From contig CAVTGB010000049.1 of assembly GCA_963734125.1 (NCBI GenBank), positions 53,271-117,270 of the forward strand: a stretch of 64,000 nucleotides of DNA. Reading direction: 5' to 3'. The translations under genes were made by a program, and so were the position numbers. Below, piece after piece: positions 49,904 through 59,412 of this stretch (the stretch's first letter is position 1; every line of letters begins with the position of its first letter). This stretch comes from DATARH01 sp963734125 (lineage in GTDB: Bacteria > Pseudomonadota > Alphaproteobacteria > ATCC43930 > CGMCC-115725). The notes under the pieces are model-generated. The model was given only the letters and a program-made list of their open reading frames with translations, ran no database searches and was not told where the DNA came from.

Positions 49904-51580
49904 TTAGAACTTCGTGATGAATGAATATTCGAGGATGTTCTCGTCACCCTTCTGGTTGAAGATCGTCTGGCGATGGCCGTAGAGGTATTCGAAGCCCGTG
50001 TTGATAAACGGCACCGGGCTCCAGAGCAGGTTGACGTGGACGTTTACCAGCTCCTTGTTGATGCCGGAGACCGCGGCGCCGCCGGTGCTGCCTCCCGCCG
50101 CCGTCGCCGCCGCGAGGCCGCCGACGAGAGCGGTTGCCACGTCCTGGTGGGTGACGCCGAAATCGACCGTCGAACGGATGGTCGGGGTCCACCAATGCTG
50201 GTACCAGATCTCGCCGCCCCACTCGGGGATCGTCTGGGCGCGGACCCCGGCCGCGCAGGCCGCGCTGCCGGGCCCGACGGACGGCACGCCGGCATGGCCG
50301 TAGCCGCACGGATTGCCGGTCGTGCCGCCGAGTGGGCCGACCGGGTTGCCGTAATTGGTCGCCAGATAGGGGAAGTAGTTGCCGGCGCCGCCGCCGCCCG
50401 CATACCGGCCGAGGCCGTTGCCGGCCCAGGCGCCGAAGCCGATGTCGTCCTTCTGCCAGCCGAGCCAGCCGGGTTTGACATCGCCCGAGAAGCCGCCGCC
50501 GTAGCCGATGTACTGCTGGTCGATATGAGCGCCGTCAACCATCGCCGCCTGGTGCACGACGCCATGCAGCTGGAAGTGGCCCCACGGCTGCTGCCACGTC
50601 CACGCGAATTCGGGGTCGGGCCACTCGGCCTTCAAGGGATTGGTCCCGATCGCCTGGTTGCTGCCGCCGTTGATGTTGATGATCCCGGCCGCGTTCGTGG
50701 TGCCCAGGACCAGAGGATTGCCCGGGATGCCTATCGCCGAAACGAGATTGGTGTTGTTCGTCAGCGTCTCGCCGTTCGCGTTTGCCGCCGAATCCTCGGG
50801 GTCGAGCAGGGCGAACGCGAAGGTGGAGGGCGGCAATCCGGCGATCGGCGGAACTTCCGCCGTATAGACTGCCTCGGGCATGCGGCCGACGCCGAATAGG
50901 CCGGCGCAGCAGCCGAGGTCGAGGACCTCAGGAAACGACGCGAGATCGGCCGCGGGGTTCCACATCTGCCCGGCCGCGAACGGACCCAGCGTGCCGTAGG
51001 CGAGGCGCAACCGCGCGCCCAACCCATCGTTGCCGGCGACCGTGTTGTTGCAATCGATGCCGCCGAGCGAGCACCCGAGAAAGTCGAACTCGAGGACGGT
51101 CTGCGCCTGGCCGTACGCGGTCGGGGTTCGGGTCTCTACGTGGAGACGCGAGGCATAGACGCTGGCGTTGAAGATGCCGTTGGTGCGCGACTTGGCGGTA
51201 TTGCCCGGGAAGTTGAGCGGCACACCGGAAAGACCGGGCACGCCGGCGATCGGCGAGCCGGCGCCGACGTTATTGTTGTTGCCGCCGGAAAACCAGTAAC
51301 CGGCATCCAACTCCAACTGGCCGCCAACCAATAGCGAGGTGTCGGTGCCCGGGATCAGGAAGGAGCGCGGGAAGCTGCCGGCGCTCGTCGCGGTCCCCGG
51401 GGGCACCTGCGGTTTCGCCGTGCCGACCTGGGCAAGCTGATCGATGCGCTGGAGAAGTTCAGGGTTCGCCTGGAGATTGGTGTCGTCGGCCTTGGCCGCC
51501 GGCACACCCACCAGCAGCGCCAGCGCGACGGTCGTCCCGCCGAGCGCCGCCAGGATGCCGATAGTTCGCTTTCTGATCAT
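49904..51580 (-). CDS. DcaP-like outer-membrane porin
   Basis: 558 residues. Signal peptide to about residue 31 ('TVALALLVGVPAAKA'), a helical start 'ELLQRIDQLAQVG', then amphipathic beta strands: 'LLVGGQLELDAGYWFSGGNN', 'YASRLHVETRTPTAYGQAQT', 'LRLAYGTLGPFAAGQMWNPA' and the C-terminal strand 'NILEYSFITKF' ending in Phe, as outer-membrane barrels do. Cys pairs lie in extracellular-loop-like Gly/Asn-rich inserts. Probably a trimeric porin for small anions or dicarboxylates; substrate unknown. ATG 51580 with GGGGGAG upstream. Confidence 0.82.
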   Translation of the reverse strand: MIRKRTIGILAALGGTTVALALLVGVPAAKADDTNLQANPELLQRIDQLAQVGTAKPQVPPGTATSAGSFPRSFLIPGTDTSLLVGGQLELDAGYWFSGGNNNNVGAGSPIAGVPGLSGVPLNFPGNTAKSRTNGIFNASVYASRLHVETRTPTAYGQAQTVLEFDFLGCSLGGIDCNNTVAGNDGLGARLRLAYGTLGPFAAGQMWNPAADLASFPEVLDLGCCAGLFGVGRMPEAVYTAEVPPIAGLPPSTFAFALLDPEDSAANANGETLTNNTNLVSAIGIPGNPLVLGTTNAAGIININGGSNQAIGTNPLKAEWPDPEFAWTWQQPWGHFQLHGVVHQAAMVDGAHIDQQYIGYGGGFSGDVKPGWLGWQKDDIGFGAWAGNGLGRYAGGGGAGNYFPYLATNYGNPVGPLGGTTGNPCGYGHAGVPSVGPGSAACAAGVRAQTIPEWGGEIWYQHWWTPTIRSTVDFGVTHQDVATALVGGLAAATAAGGSTGGAAVSGINKELVNVHVNLLWSPVPFINTGFEYLYGHRQTIFNQKGDENILEYSFITKF

Positions 51581-51963
51581 TAGCTCCCCCCAAGCGCCAA
51601 AAGGCACGGTTGCCCGCGCAAAGAACACACGTTCCTCTCGCCGCATGATATTGCGCGCAGCGCGGTGATCAAGCGCGGTTTGTTCGCTTCGTGGTGTTTT
51701 CGTCGCAGCGTGGCCGGACTGCAACAGACGCGATAGGCATCTGACTCGACATTAGAAAACCGCATACCAGGGATGCATTTGCCACAATTCGCGATCGCCA
51801 CCGCGCCGCGTGCGGCAATCGCTGGCGTCGGATTGGACGCCGCAGAACGGCGCCGTCATGTCGCCTCGGCCCGAGAGCACGCAACCGGGCGCATAGTTGC
51901 GCCGTATCCTGGCGCGCCAAGGATGCGCCAGGGCGGCTATGGGCTAGGCGCCCCTCGGGCGGT
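51581..51963. other. Gene-free stretch upstream of the porin
   Basis: 383 nt between the porin start and the next stop codon. The first ~150 nt must hold the porin promoter and leader; a locally AT-richer patch lies near 51680-51780. No coding region, repeat or clear promoter boxes could be supported. Confidence 0.5.
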
Positions 51964-52503
51964 TCAGCCTCCGGCGTAGACCGGCATGTGGGCGATTTCG
52001 GCAGCTGCAACCTCTGGCTGGATTTGCCAGGTGTAGAAGGTATCCCGCGCCCAGCCGCCGCCGCCGCCGCGGTCCCCACCACCACTCCCCGAATCCCAAC
52101 TCGCGGAAGCGAGGACCTTGACATAGGCCTGCTGGCCGGCGGCAACGGGGACGCTGACGAATTGTTGGACGTCGATGCCCTCACTATCGACCGTGACCGT
52201 GTAAGTGCCCGGCGCAACATCGCGATAGAACACGGCGCCCGGCTCGGAAATTCCGATGATCGCGCCGTTCAGCCGCACATAGGGCCGCGCCAGGGTCTCA
52301 TACGGCTCATAATCGCGGTAGATCCAGATGCGCGCCGTCCCCGGCGATACCGGCGCCACCCCCGGCGCGGCGGTTACCGCGGCAAGGGCGGGACCCCAAG
52401 CGGCCAAGCCCATGCTCGTCAGAGCAAGCAGCAACACCGCGCCTCCCAGCCGCAACCGCCGGGCAACATTGTCTAGCTCCATCGCCATTGGACCAACCTC
52501 CAT
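51964..52503 (-). CDS. Exported DUF2846-like protein
   Basis: 179 residues. Signal peptide or anchor 'GGAVLLLALTSMGLAAWGPA', then 'ARIWIYRDYEPYETLARPYV', 'RLNGAIIGISEPGAVFYRDV' and 'APGTYTVTVDSEGIDVQQFV', a beta-sandwich pattern like DUF2846 proteins (Arg..iyR......a..y.v.vNG..vg.l..g.y....v.pG.h.v). A Gly-rich linker follows. Starts at 52503 or 52488 both have GGAGG upstream. Envelope protein of unknown role. Confidence 0.7.
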   Translation of the reverse strand: MEVGPMAMELDNVARRLRLGGAVLLLALTSMGLAAWGPALAAVTAAPGVAPVSPGTARIWIYRDYEPYETLARPYVRLNGAIIGISEPGAVFYRDVAPGTYTVTVDSEGIDVQQFVSVPVAAGQQAYVKVLASASWDSGSGGGDRGGGGGWARDTFYTWQIQPEVAAAEIAHMPVYAGG

Positions 52504-52623
52504 TGCCGCCTCCGATATGGTGCGCCGGCGCTCCAGTGTCGATGCCACCTCGCCGCTTCGGCTGGCCCACCCCGCCAAAACGCGCTACAGATCGGCCGGT
52601 CAATCCCCCGCTGGTGAGATCGG

Positions 52624-52881
52624 ATGCGCGTGTTTGCGACGATTGCCCTCCTTGCCCTGGCGGCGTGCACCGAGGCGACCGCCACCGCGATCGACAATCG
52701 GACATTCCGGGTCGAGGGGCCGGGCATTCCGGGCGGCTCGGACGCGCCCAACCGGCGGACCGCCGCCCGGCTGTGCCCGGGTGGCTACCGCGTGCTCGAC
52801 AGCGTCGATCGCCGCAATACACCCGACAACTTCAGCGACGAATGGGGCACCTTTACCATCTGGACGATCCGCTGCATCTAA
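52624..52881 (+). CDS. Small lipoprotein
   Basis: 85 residues. 'MRVFATIALLALAACTEATA' ends in a lipobox LAAC at Cys15. The mature part contains 'FRVEGPGIPGGSDAPNRRTA', 'LCPGGYRVLDSVDRRNTPDN' and 'GTFTIWTIRCI', with two further Cys that may pair. Probably an outer-membrane-anchored protein of unknown function. It converges with the 2OG oxygenase gene. Confidence 0.72.
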   Translation: MRVFATIALLALAACTEATATAIDNRTFRVEGPGIPGGSDAPNRRTAARLCPGGYRVLDSVDRRNTPDNFSDEWGTFTIWTIRCI

Positions 52882-52904
52882 CACCGCAGGCGGGGCCTGG
52901 CCGC

Positions 52905-53525
52905 TCAGCCGAACGGATTGAGCGCCTTCAACCGCGCCGACCAGGCATGGCGGGCGAGTTCCCGCCGCACCACCTCGGCATCGCTCACCCAGTTGAGCTG
53001 CAGCACGCGGCGCTCGCCACGATGCGGTCGATGGCCGTGGAAGGAGACGGTGCTGCGCCGGAACGCGACCATCGTGCCGGCGAGGGGCGCAATCTCCTCG
53101 ACGAAGTCCGCGAGATCGTCCGCCCGGCGCAACAGCCGAAGCTGGCCGGCTTCTTCCTCCCACACCGGATTCAAGTAAAGAAGGAGCGTGATCAGCTTGG
53201 TCGCCGAATCGGTGTGGATGCGCCCGTCCTTGCCGTCGCTCTTGCCGCGTACCGTGATCATCGTCGGCCGACCGGCCAGATCGATCGCGAATTTCCGCGC
53301 GATCTCGTCGCGCAGCGCTTCACCCTCGAGCTCGGCGGCTAGTCCGGTGAATGCCGCGCCGGGCGAGAGCGCGGCGAGCGGAAAGCTGCCGTGCCGCCGG
53401 ACGGCCGGAAAATCGGCGAGGACCGCCGCCAGCGCCTCCGCCCGGATGAAGTTGTCGACGACGACAAAATCGAACGGGTCTTGGCGCAACGGCGCCGTCT
53501 GCAGCCGTTCGATATCGAGGATCAT
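52905..53525 (-). CDS. 2OG-Fe(II) oxygenase family protein
   Basis: 206 residues. 'FDFVVVDNFIRAEALAAVLA' at the start, iron ligands His and Asp in 'GKDGRIHTDSATKLITLLLY' (HxD) and a distal His with 2-oxoglutarate Arg in 'STVSFHGHRPHRGERRVLQL'. The double-stranded beta-helix strands 'LITLLLYLNPVWEEEAGQLR' fit. Hydroxylates a small molecule or protein residue with 2-oxoglutarate and oxygen; the target is unknown. Start ATG 53525. Confidence 0.85.
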   Translation of the reverse strand: MILDIERLQTAPLRQDPFDFVVVDNFIRAEALAAVLADFPAVRRHGSFPLAALSPGAAFTGLAAELEGEALRDEIARKFAIDLAGRPTMITVRGKSDGKDGRIHTDSATKLITLLLYLNPVWEEEAGQLRLLRRADDLADFVEEIAPLAGTMVAFRRSTVSFHGHRPHRGERRVLQLNWVSDAEVVRRELARHAWSARLKALNPFG

Positions 53526-53701
53526 GGGCGCCGCGCTATCGCTTTAACTCTGACCGACGCACATTACCCGGTCGCGGCACGCCGTGCAAAACCCGCTGGC
53601 CGGGGTGAACTCGGCCAAGCGGACCGCCCGCCATTTCCGCTCGCGGCGGCGGCCGCTCTGGGCTAGAGGTAGCCCACCGCGCGCAACCGGCAGCAGGGGT
53701 C

Positions 53702-55435
53702 ATGGAACAGCGCTGGGGCCTGCCCCTCATCGCCTGGCCGTCGCGGCTGCGCCCAAACGCCTGGGACCTGGTCGCGCTGCCGCTGGTGCTCGGCGTCCTC
53801 GCGCTGGTTGCGTGGGGCGGCATGGCGATGGGCGCTCATTATCAAATCGGCGAGAGCTTGCCGATCAGCCTCGACCCGTTGCGGCTGCCGGAATATGCGC
53901 TGCGCACCGTCTTGCGCATGGGTGCCGCGCTCGTCGCCTCACTCGTGTTCAGCCTCGTTTACGCCGCGGTCGCGGCGAAGAGCCGACAGGCCGAAAAGAT
54001 CCTAATTCCGGTCCTCGACGTCCTCCAATCGGTGCCGATCCTCGGCTTCCTGTCGATCACTGTGACCGGCTTCATCGCGCTATTTCCCGGGCGCCTCCTC
54101 GGCGTCGAATGCGCCGCAATCTTCGCGATCTTTACCTCGCAAGCCTGGAACATGACGTTCAGCCTCTACCAGTCGCTGCGCACCGTGCCGACCGAGCTGA
54201 TCGAGGCGGCGCGGATGTACCACCTCTCGGCGTGGCAGCGCTTCTGGCGGCTCGAAGTCCCGCACGGCGTCCCCGCGCTGGTGTGGAACATGATGATGTC
54301 GGTGTCGGGCGGCTGGTTCTTCGTCGTCGCGTCGGAAGCGATCACGGTTTCCAGCCAGACGATCATGCTGCCCGGCATCGGCTCCTACATCGCCACGGCG
54401 ATCGACCAGCGCAACCTCGCCGCGATCGGGTACGCCGTCCTGGTGATGCTTGTCGTGATCCTCTTGTACGATCAGCTCCTGTTCCGCCCGCTTCTGGCGT
54501 GGTCGCGCAAATTCGTCGGCGATCCGGGCGATGAGGACTATGCCCGCCCGTGGTTTCTGATCGTGCTGCAGCGGGCCCGGTTGTTCGATCTGGTGCAATC
54601 GGGTGTTCTGGCACTCAACCGCGCCGTCGATTACGGCATCGGCGCGTTGCTCCGCGCGGCGCCGGCGCCGCGCCGGGCGGGCCGGCATTCGACGTTGTTC
54701 GAGCACCTGTTTGACATGGCGCTGCTGGCGCTGGCGGGCGCCGGGCTCGTGTGGATCGTGCTGTTCATCCAGGCCAGCGTCACGCTCCCGGAGATCGGCT
54801 GGGCGTTTGTTCTCGGGCTGATCACCGCCCTACGGGTACTTGTGCTGATTGCGATCGCCTCACTGATCTGGGTGCCGATCGGGGTGTGGATCGGGCTGCG
54901 TCCGCGCATCGCCGACCGGGCCCAGCCGATCGTGCAGTTTCTCGCCGCGTTTCCGGCCAATCTGTTCTTTCCGGTCGCCGTCGTCCTGATCCTGCGGTAT
55001 CGCGTCAACCCGGAAATCTGGCTCAGCCCGCTGATGATCCTGGGCACCCAATGGTACATCCTGTTCAACGTCATCGGCGGCACCATGGGCCTGTCGGCCG
55101 AACTGCAACTCGCGGCCAGCAATTTGGGTGTGCGCCGGCTGTTGTGGTGGCGCCGCGTCATGCTGCCGGCGATCTTCCCGGCCTACGTCACCGGCGCGGT
55201 CACTGCCGCCGGCGGCGCGTGGAACGCCAGCATCGTCTCCGAGGTTGTGCAATGGGGCGATACGACCTTGCGCGCGACCGGCATCGGCGCCTACATCGCA
55301 CGCTGGACGGCCGAGGGCGACGCCGCCCGCATCGCGCTCGGGATCGGGGTGTTGTGCCTCTACGTTCTTGCGTTCAACCGGCTGCTGTGGCGGCGGCTCT
55401 ACAACCTCGCCGCCGAACGGCTGCGGCTCGATTGA
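53702..55435 (+). CDS. NitT/TauT-type ABC permease, two permease domains fused
   Basis: 577 residues, about 12 membrane helices in two BPD_transp_1 units. First unit: 'ILIPVLDVLQSVPILGFLSI', then EAA loop 'ELIEAARMYHLSAWQRFWRL'. Second unit: 'RIADRAQPIVQFLAAFPANL', then EAA loop 'LAASNLGVRRLLWWRRVMLP'. A ~60-residue cytoplasmic linker joins them. A fused dimer removes the need for a second permease gene. No substrate-binding protein is encoded next to it. Precedes its ATPase by 13 nt. Confidence 0.88.
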   Translation: MEQRWGLPLIAWPSRLRPNAWDLVALPLVLGVLALVAWGGMAMGAHYQIGESLPISLDPLRLPEYALRTVLRMGAALVASLVFSLVYAAVAAKSRQAEKILIPVLDVLQSVPILGFLSITVTGFIALFPGRLLGVECAAIFAIFTSQAWNMTFSLYQSLRTVPTELIEAARMYHLSAWQRFWRLEVPHGVPALVWNMMMSVSGGWFFVVASEAITVSSQTIMLPGIGSYIATAIDQRNLAAIGYAVLVMLVVILLYDQLLFRPLLAWSRKFVGDPGDEDYARPWFLIVLQRARLFDLVQSGVLALNRAVDYGIGALLRAAPAPRRAGRHSTLFEHLFDMALLALAGAGLVWIVLFIQASVTLPEIGWAFVLGLITALRVLVLIAIASLIWVPIGVWIGLRPRIADRAQPIVQFLAAFPANLFFPVAVVLILRYRVNPEIWLSPLMILGTQWYILFNVIGGTMGLSAELQLAASNLGVRRLLWWRRVMLPAIFPAYVTGAVTAAGGAWNASIVSEVVQWGDTTLRATGIGAYIARWTAEGDAARIALGIGVLCLYVLAFNRLLWRRLYNLAAERLRLD

Positions 55436-55448
55436 GAGGATTGGCTCA

Positions 55449-56780
55449 ATGGTCGAACTGGCGAGCGAACGCGTCACATCGGCCGAGCTATCGGGGCCGC
55501 TCCTGCGCGCCGTCCATATCAGCAAGACCTATCGCACACCGGACCATATTGGCCGGCTCGTTCTCGAACGGGTCGAATTCGTGCTGCGCCAGGGCGAGAT
55601 CGTCGCGATCCTCGGCAAGTCGGGTTCGGGAAAATCGACCTTTCTGCGCATTCTGGCCGGGCTGATCGCGCCGAGCGAAGGCCGGGTCGAGTATCGCGGC
55701 GCACCGGTCGAGGGTCCGGTGCAGGGCATCGCGATGGTATTTCAGAGCTTCGCGCTGTTTCCCTGGCTGACCGTGCTCGGCAACGTCGAACTGGGGCTCG
55801 AGGCGCAAGGCGTCTCGGCTGCCGAGCGGCGCCGCCGTGCGGTCGACGCCATCGACCTGATTGGGCTCGACGGTTTCGAGAGCGCCTACCCGAAGGAGCT
55901 TTCGGGCGGCATGCGGCAGCGGGTCGGCTTTGCCCGCGCCCTCGTCGTCAACCCCGACATTCTCCTCCTCGACGAGCCGTTCTCGCAGCTCGATGTCCTG
56001 ACCGCGGAGACCCTGCGCAACGATTTGTCGCAGCTGTGGCTGCACAGCCGGATCCCGACCAAGGGGATCCTGATGGTCTCGCATAACATTGCCGAGGCCG
56101 TCGAGATGGCCGACCGCATCCTGATTTTCAGCAGTGACCCCGGCCGGATCAGCGCGGAAGTACCGGTCGCGCTGCCGCATCCGCGGGCGCCCGAGGGCGC
56201 GCCGTTCCACCAGATCGTCGATCAGGTCTATACGCTGTTGACAACGGTCCCCGGGCGCGACGGGCGGCGCGGCGCCAAACCCGAGCCGATCGGGTTCGGC
56301 TACCGGTTGCCCGACGCTGCGGTGCAGCAGGTCTCGGGGCTGATCGACACGCTGACGGAGCCGCCCTACAACGGACGCGCCGACCTGCCGCAGCTCGCCG
56401 ACGGCGAAAACCTGGTGATGGATGAGCTATTCCCGCTGATCGAGATGATGGAGCTGTTGGGCTGGGCGCACGTCAGCGCCGGCGATATCGAGCTGACCGC
56501 GAGCGGGCGGGCCTACGCCGCCACCGACATGCTCGGCCGCAAGCAGATGTTCGCCGACGCGCTCTTGAAGCACGTGCCGCTCGCCGCCCATATCCGCCGC
56601 GTCCTCGACGAGCGCCCGGGGCACCGCGCGCCCGCCGCCCGCTTCCTGCGCGAGCTCGAGGACCACCTCTCCGAGGAAGAGGCCGAGCGGGTGCTCGAAA
56701 CCGTGATCAACTGGGGCCGCCACGCCGAGATCTTCGCCTATGATTACGATGACGAAGTGCTCAGCCTGGAAAATTTCTGA
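55449..56780 (+). CDS. NitT/TauT-type ABC ATPase with C-terminal AAA-associated domain
   Basis: 443 residues. ATPase domain about 20-265: Walker A 'ILGKSGSGKSTFLRILAGLI', Q-loop 'IAMVFQSFALFPWLTVLGNV', signature 'YPKELSGGMRQRVGFARALV', Walker B 'DILLLDEPFSQLDVLTAETL', switch His 'KGILMVSHNIAEAVEMADRI'. From about 285 an extra ~150-residue domain follows ('AAVQQVSGLIDTLTEPPYNG' ... 'EEEAERVLETVINWGRHAEI'), the AAA-associated C-terminal domain seen in a subset of nitrate/sulfonate ATPases, probably a regulatory lid. Co-transcribed with the double permease. Confidence 0.9.
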   Translation: MVELASERVTSAELSGPLLRAVHISKTYRTPDHIGRLVLERVEFVLRQGEIVAILGKSGSGKSTFLRILAGLIAPSEGRVEYRGAPVEGPVQGIAMVFQSFALFPWLTVLGNVELGLEAQGVSAAERRRRAVDAIDLIGLDGFESAYPKELSGGMRQRVGFARALVVNPDILLLDEPFSQLDVLTAETLRNDLSQLWLHSRIPTKGILMVSHNIAEAVEMADRILIFSSDPGRISAEVPVALPHPRAPEGAPFHQIVDQVYTLLTTVPGRDGRRGAKPEPIGFGYRLPDAAVQQVSGLIDTLTEPPYNGRADLPQLADGENLVMDELFPLIEMMELLGWAHVSAGDIELTASGRAYAATDMLGRKQMFADALLKHVPLAAHIRRVLDERPGHRAPAARFLRELEDHLSEEEAERVLETVINWGRHAEIFAYDYDDEVLSLENF

Positions 56781-56862
56781 GCGCCGGGAAGGCAGTCATG
56801 CGCAGGAGACGGGTGGCGCCCGGGGCGATGCGGTTTATGATGGCGCGAAGAAGAGGCGCAGC

Positions 56863-58002
56863 GTGGTCGAGAAGTTGATCTCAGCAAGGACCGGGAAGGC
56901 GGCAGCCGGGGGCACGCTTGACGCGGCGATCGTATCGCTGCGGCGCGGCGACTCGGTGTTGCTTGATGGGCGCGATAACGCGGTCCTCACCCTCGCCGCC
57001 GAATTCGTCAACGACGACAATCTCGCGCGCCTGCGTGCGGTGTCGGGACGCAAGCTGCGCATGGTGCTGACGCGCCGCCGCGCGGTGGCGCTCGGCCTGG
57101 CGCGGCGCGAAACCGTTCCGGGCGCGCTCTCGGGCGCGGTATCGATTGCGCTGGCGCCGGAGATCGCCGCCGCGGTCATCCGCAACCTCGCCGATCCGGC
57201 AGCTTCGCTCGGCGCCGAACCGCCGGGGCTTGGTCCCGAACCGGCCCTCGCCGAAGGCGGCGAGCTCGCGGCCGTCGCGCTCGCGCGGCTGGCTGCGCTG
57301 TTGCCGGCGGCCCTCGTCTTGCCGCTTGGTCCCTCCGAAGCGGCGCTGGCCCGGCGGCGCACCGATTTCGCGGTGGTCATGGCCGAAGAGGTATTGACCC
57401 GGCGCGCCGCCGTCGCCGGGCTGACGAGGGTCGCCGAAGCGCGCGTCCCGCTCGCCGACGCCGAGGATGCCCGGCTGATCGCGTTCCGCCCCGGCGATGG
57501 CGGCACCGAGCATCTCGCGATCCTGATCGGCACGCCGGACCCGGCCTCGCCGGTGCTGGTTCGGCTCCATTCGGAATGCTTCACCGGCGATCTTCTGGCG
57601 AGCTTGCGCTGTGATTGCGGCGACCAGCTGCGCGGAGCCATCGCCGCGATCGCCAAGACCGGCGGCGGGGTCCTCCTCTACCTCGCCCAGGAAGGCCGCG
57701 GCATTGGCCTGGTCAACAAGCTGCGCGCCTATCAGCTGCAGGATGCCGGCTTCGACACGATCGACGCCAATGAGCAGCTCGGTTTCGACGCCGACGAGCG
57801 CGTCTATCAGCCGGCCGCCGAGATGCTGCGTCAGCTGGGTTTTGCGGCGGTGCGGCTCCTCACCAACAACCCCGACAAGGTCGCCGCGCTCGAACGCTAC
57901 GGCATCCGCATCGTCGAGCGGGTGCCGCACGTCTTCCCGGCGAACGGCCACAACGAGCGCTATCTGCGCACCAAAGCGACGCGCAGCGGGCACCTGCTGT
58001 AA
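56863..58002 (+). CDS. ribA: GTP cyclohydrolase II with extra N-terminal domain
   Basis: 379 residues. The C-terminal ~200 are RibA: zinc ligands in 'VRLHSECFTGDLLASLRCDC' (three Cys), GTP site 'VLLYLAQEGRGIGLVNKLRA', 'FDTIDANEQLGFDADERVYQ' and 'VRLLTNNPDKVAALERYGIR'. It opens GTP to the first riboflavin intermediate. The N-terminal ~170 residues resemble a degenerate RibB-like domain: the acidic metal motifs of DHBP synthase are not seen, so it is probably not bifunctional. GTG 56863 is the chosen start; other in-frame starts lie upstream. Confidence 0.9.
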   Translation: MVEKLISARTGKAAAGGTLDAAIVSLRRGDSVLLDGRDNAVLTLAAEFVNDDNLARLRAVSGRKLRMVLTRRRAVALGLARRETVPGALSGAVSIALAPEIAAAVIRNLADPAASLGAEPPGLGPEPALAEGGELAAVALARLAALLPAALVLPLGPSEAALARRRTDFAVVMAEEVLTRRAAVAGLTRVAEARVPLADAEDARLIAFRPGDGGTEHLAILIGTPDPASPVLVRLHSECFTGDLLASLRCDCGDQLRGAIAAIAKTGGGVLLYLAQEGRGIGLVNKLRAYQLQDAGFDTIDANEQLGFDADERVYQPAAEMLRQLGFAAVRLLTNNPDKVAALERYGIRIVERVPHVFPANGHNERYLRTKATRSGHLL

Positions 58003-58008
58003 GGCGTT

Positions 58009-58713
58009 CTACTCCGCCGCCGCACCCATAACCCGGCGGGCGCCGAAGATTGCGGTGCCGACGCGGACGTGGGTGGCGCCGAAGCGGATCGCGGTCTCGA
58101 AATCGGCGCTCATCCCCATGCTGAGCTGAAGGAGGCCGTTGCGCCGCGCGATCTCGCGCAGAAGCGCGAAATGCAAGGCCGGCTCCTCGTGCTCTGGCGG
58201 CACGCACATCAGCCCAACGATCGGCAAATGGTGGCGGTCGCGGCACTCGCCGATGAAAGCATCGGCGGCGACGGGCAATACCCCGGCCTTCTGCGGCTCT
58301 TCGCCGGTATTGACCTCGATGAAGCACGCCGGTCGCCGCCCGGTTTTCGCGATCTCGCGGGCTAAGGCCTCGGCAAGGCGCGGCCGGTCGACGGTCTCGA
58401 TCACATCGCCGTGGGCGAGCGCGTCCTTGACCTTGTTGGTCTGCAAGGGACCGATCAGGTGCAGCACGAGGTCGGGAAACTCGCGGCGCAGCGCGGGGAA
58501 TTTTGTGAGCGCCTCCTGCACCCGATTCTCGCCAAAAATGCGCTGCCCCGCCTGGAGCGCCGCGCGCACCGCCTCGATCGGGTGGGTTTTGCTGACCGCA
58601 ACCAGGGTGACCGCACCCTCCGGCCGGCCGGCGGCGCGCGCGGCCGCCTCGATTCGGCCGCGAACGGCGGCCAGATTGGCGCCGATGACTTCGTGAAGCC
58701 GCGCCTCTTCCAT
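58009..58713 (-). CDS. yggS: PLP homeostasis protein, YggS/PLPBP family
   Basis: 234 residues. PLP Lys in 'TLVAVSKTHPIEAVRAALQA'; 'GQRIFGENRVQEALTKFPAL', 'LVLHLIGPLQTNKVKDALAH', 'CFIEVNTGEEPQKAGVLPVA', 'LPIVGLMCVPP' and 'LSMGMSADFETAIRFGATHV' with 'RVGTAIFGAR' are invariant family blocks. A TIM-barrel PLP-binding protein without catalysis that buffers pyridoxal phosphate. ATG 58713. Convergent with ribA, 6 nt between ends, and divergent from the DUF3576 gene. Confidence 0.94.
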   Translation of the reverse strand: MEEARLHEVIGANLAAVRGRIEAAARAAGRPEGAVTLVAVSKTHPIEAVRAALQAGQRIFGENRVQEALTKFPALRREFPDLVLHLIGPLQTNKVKDALAHGDVIETVDRPRLAEALAREIAKTGRRPACFIEVNTGEEPQKAGVLPVAADAFIGECRDRHHLPIVGLMCVPPEHEEPALHFALLREIARRNGLLQLSMGMSADFETAIRFGATHVRVGTAIFGARRVMGAAAE

Positions 58714-58787
58714 GTTGGCTCCATTCCTGGCACAAGGCTGCCTGTGGGGCGCCGCCCCGTGTGCAGAGCGGCGCCAAGGGTCGTGAC

Positions 58788-59348
58788 ATGTTACCTGGTT
58801 ATTACCGCCTGCTGTTCGGGCTTGCCGCAAGCCTTTCGTTGATCCTGGCGGGATGCGGCTCCGATCGCCCACCCGAGACCGCCGCGGACCCGGTCACAGG
58901 CGCAGTACCGGCGCCGCCACCGGCCAGCGCCGATAATACGGATGCCACGCTGTGGACGATATTCGGGCTCGCCAAACGAGAGTCGGAACAAAGTAACGGG
59001 CCGCAGACCGGCGCCGCGGTCAGCCCGATCCTGTGGCAGGCGACGCAAGACACCCTGGGCTTTGCCGGGTTTGCCTCGGCAGACCCGATGCTTGGCCTGT
59101 TTCTGACGAACTGGTATTCGCCGCCCGGCAAACCCGATGAGCGGTTGCAGGTCAGCGTCTTCATCCTGTCGCGCGCGCTGCGTTCCGATTCGATCGCCGT
59201 GTCGGTCAAGCGCCAGGTGCGCTCGTCCGCCGGACAGTGGGAGAATACCCCGGTCGCGCGCGATGTCGTCGACGGGCTGGAAAGCGCCATTCTGCTGCGC
59301 GCGCGCCAGATCCATGCCGAGGGCTACCGCGATACCATGTATAAATAG
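58788..59348 (+). CDS. DUF3576 lipoprotein
   Basis: 186 residues. Lipoprotein signal 'LLFGLAASLSLILAGCGSDR' with Cys at about 23, a Pro-rich linker, then the DUF3576 domain: 'TLWTIFGLAKRESEQSNGPQ', 'ILWQATQDTLGFAGFASADP' and 'LTNWYSPPGKPDERLQVSVF', ending in 'ILLRARQIHAEGYRDTMYK'-like helix. A conserved alphaproteobacterial lipoprotein almost always next to leuS; it may take part in outer-membrane assembly together with lptE, but no function is proven. Confidence 0.88.
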   Translation: MLPGYYRLLFGLAASLSLILAGCGSDRPPETAADPVTGAVPAPPPASADNTDATLWTIFGLAKRESEQSNGPQTGAAVSPILWQATQDTLGFAGFASADPMLGLFLTNWYSPPGKPDERLQVSVFILSRALRSDSIAVSVKRQVRSSAGQWENTPVARDVVDGLESAILLRARQIHAEGYRDTMYK

Positions 59349-59412
59349 CGCCGGGTATAAATAGCGGCAGCGCCAACCCTGCCGGAGACGGCGCGAAGCT
59401 GTAGGAAGAGGC

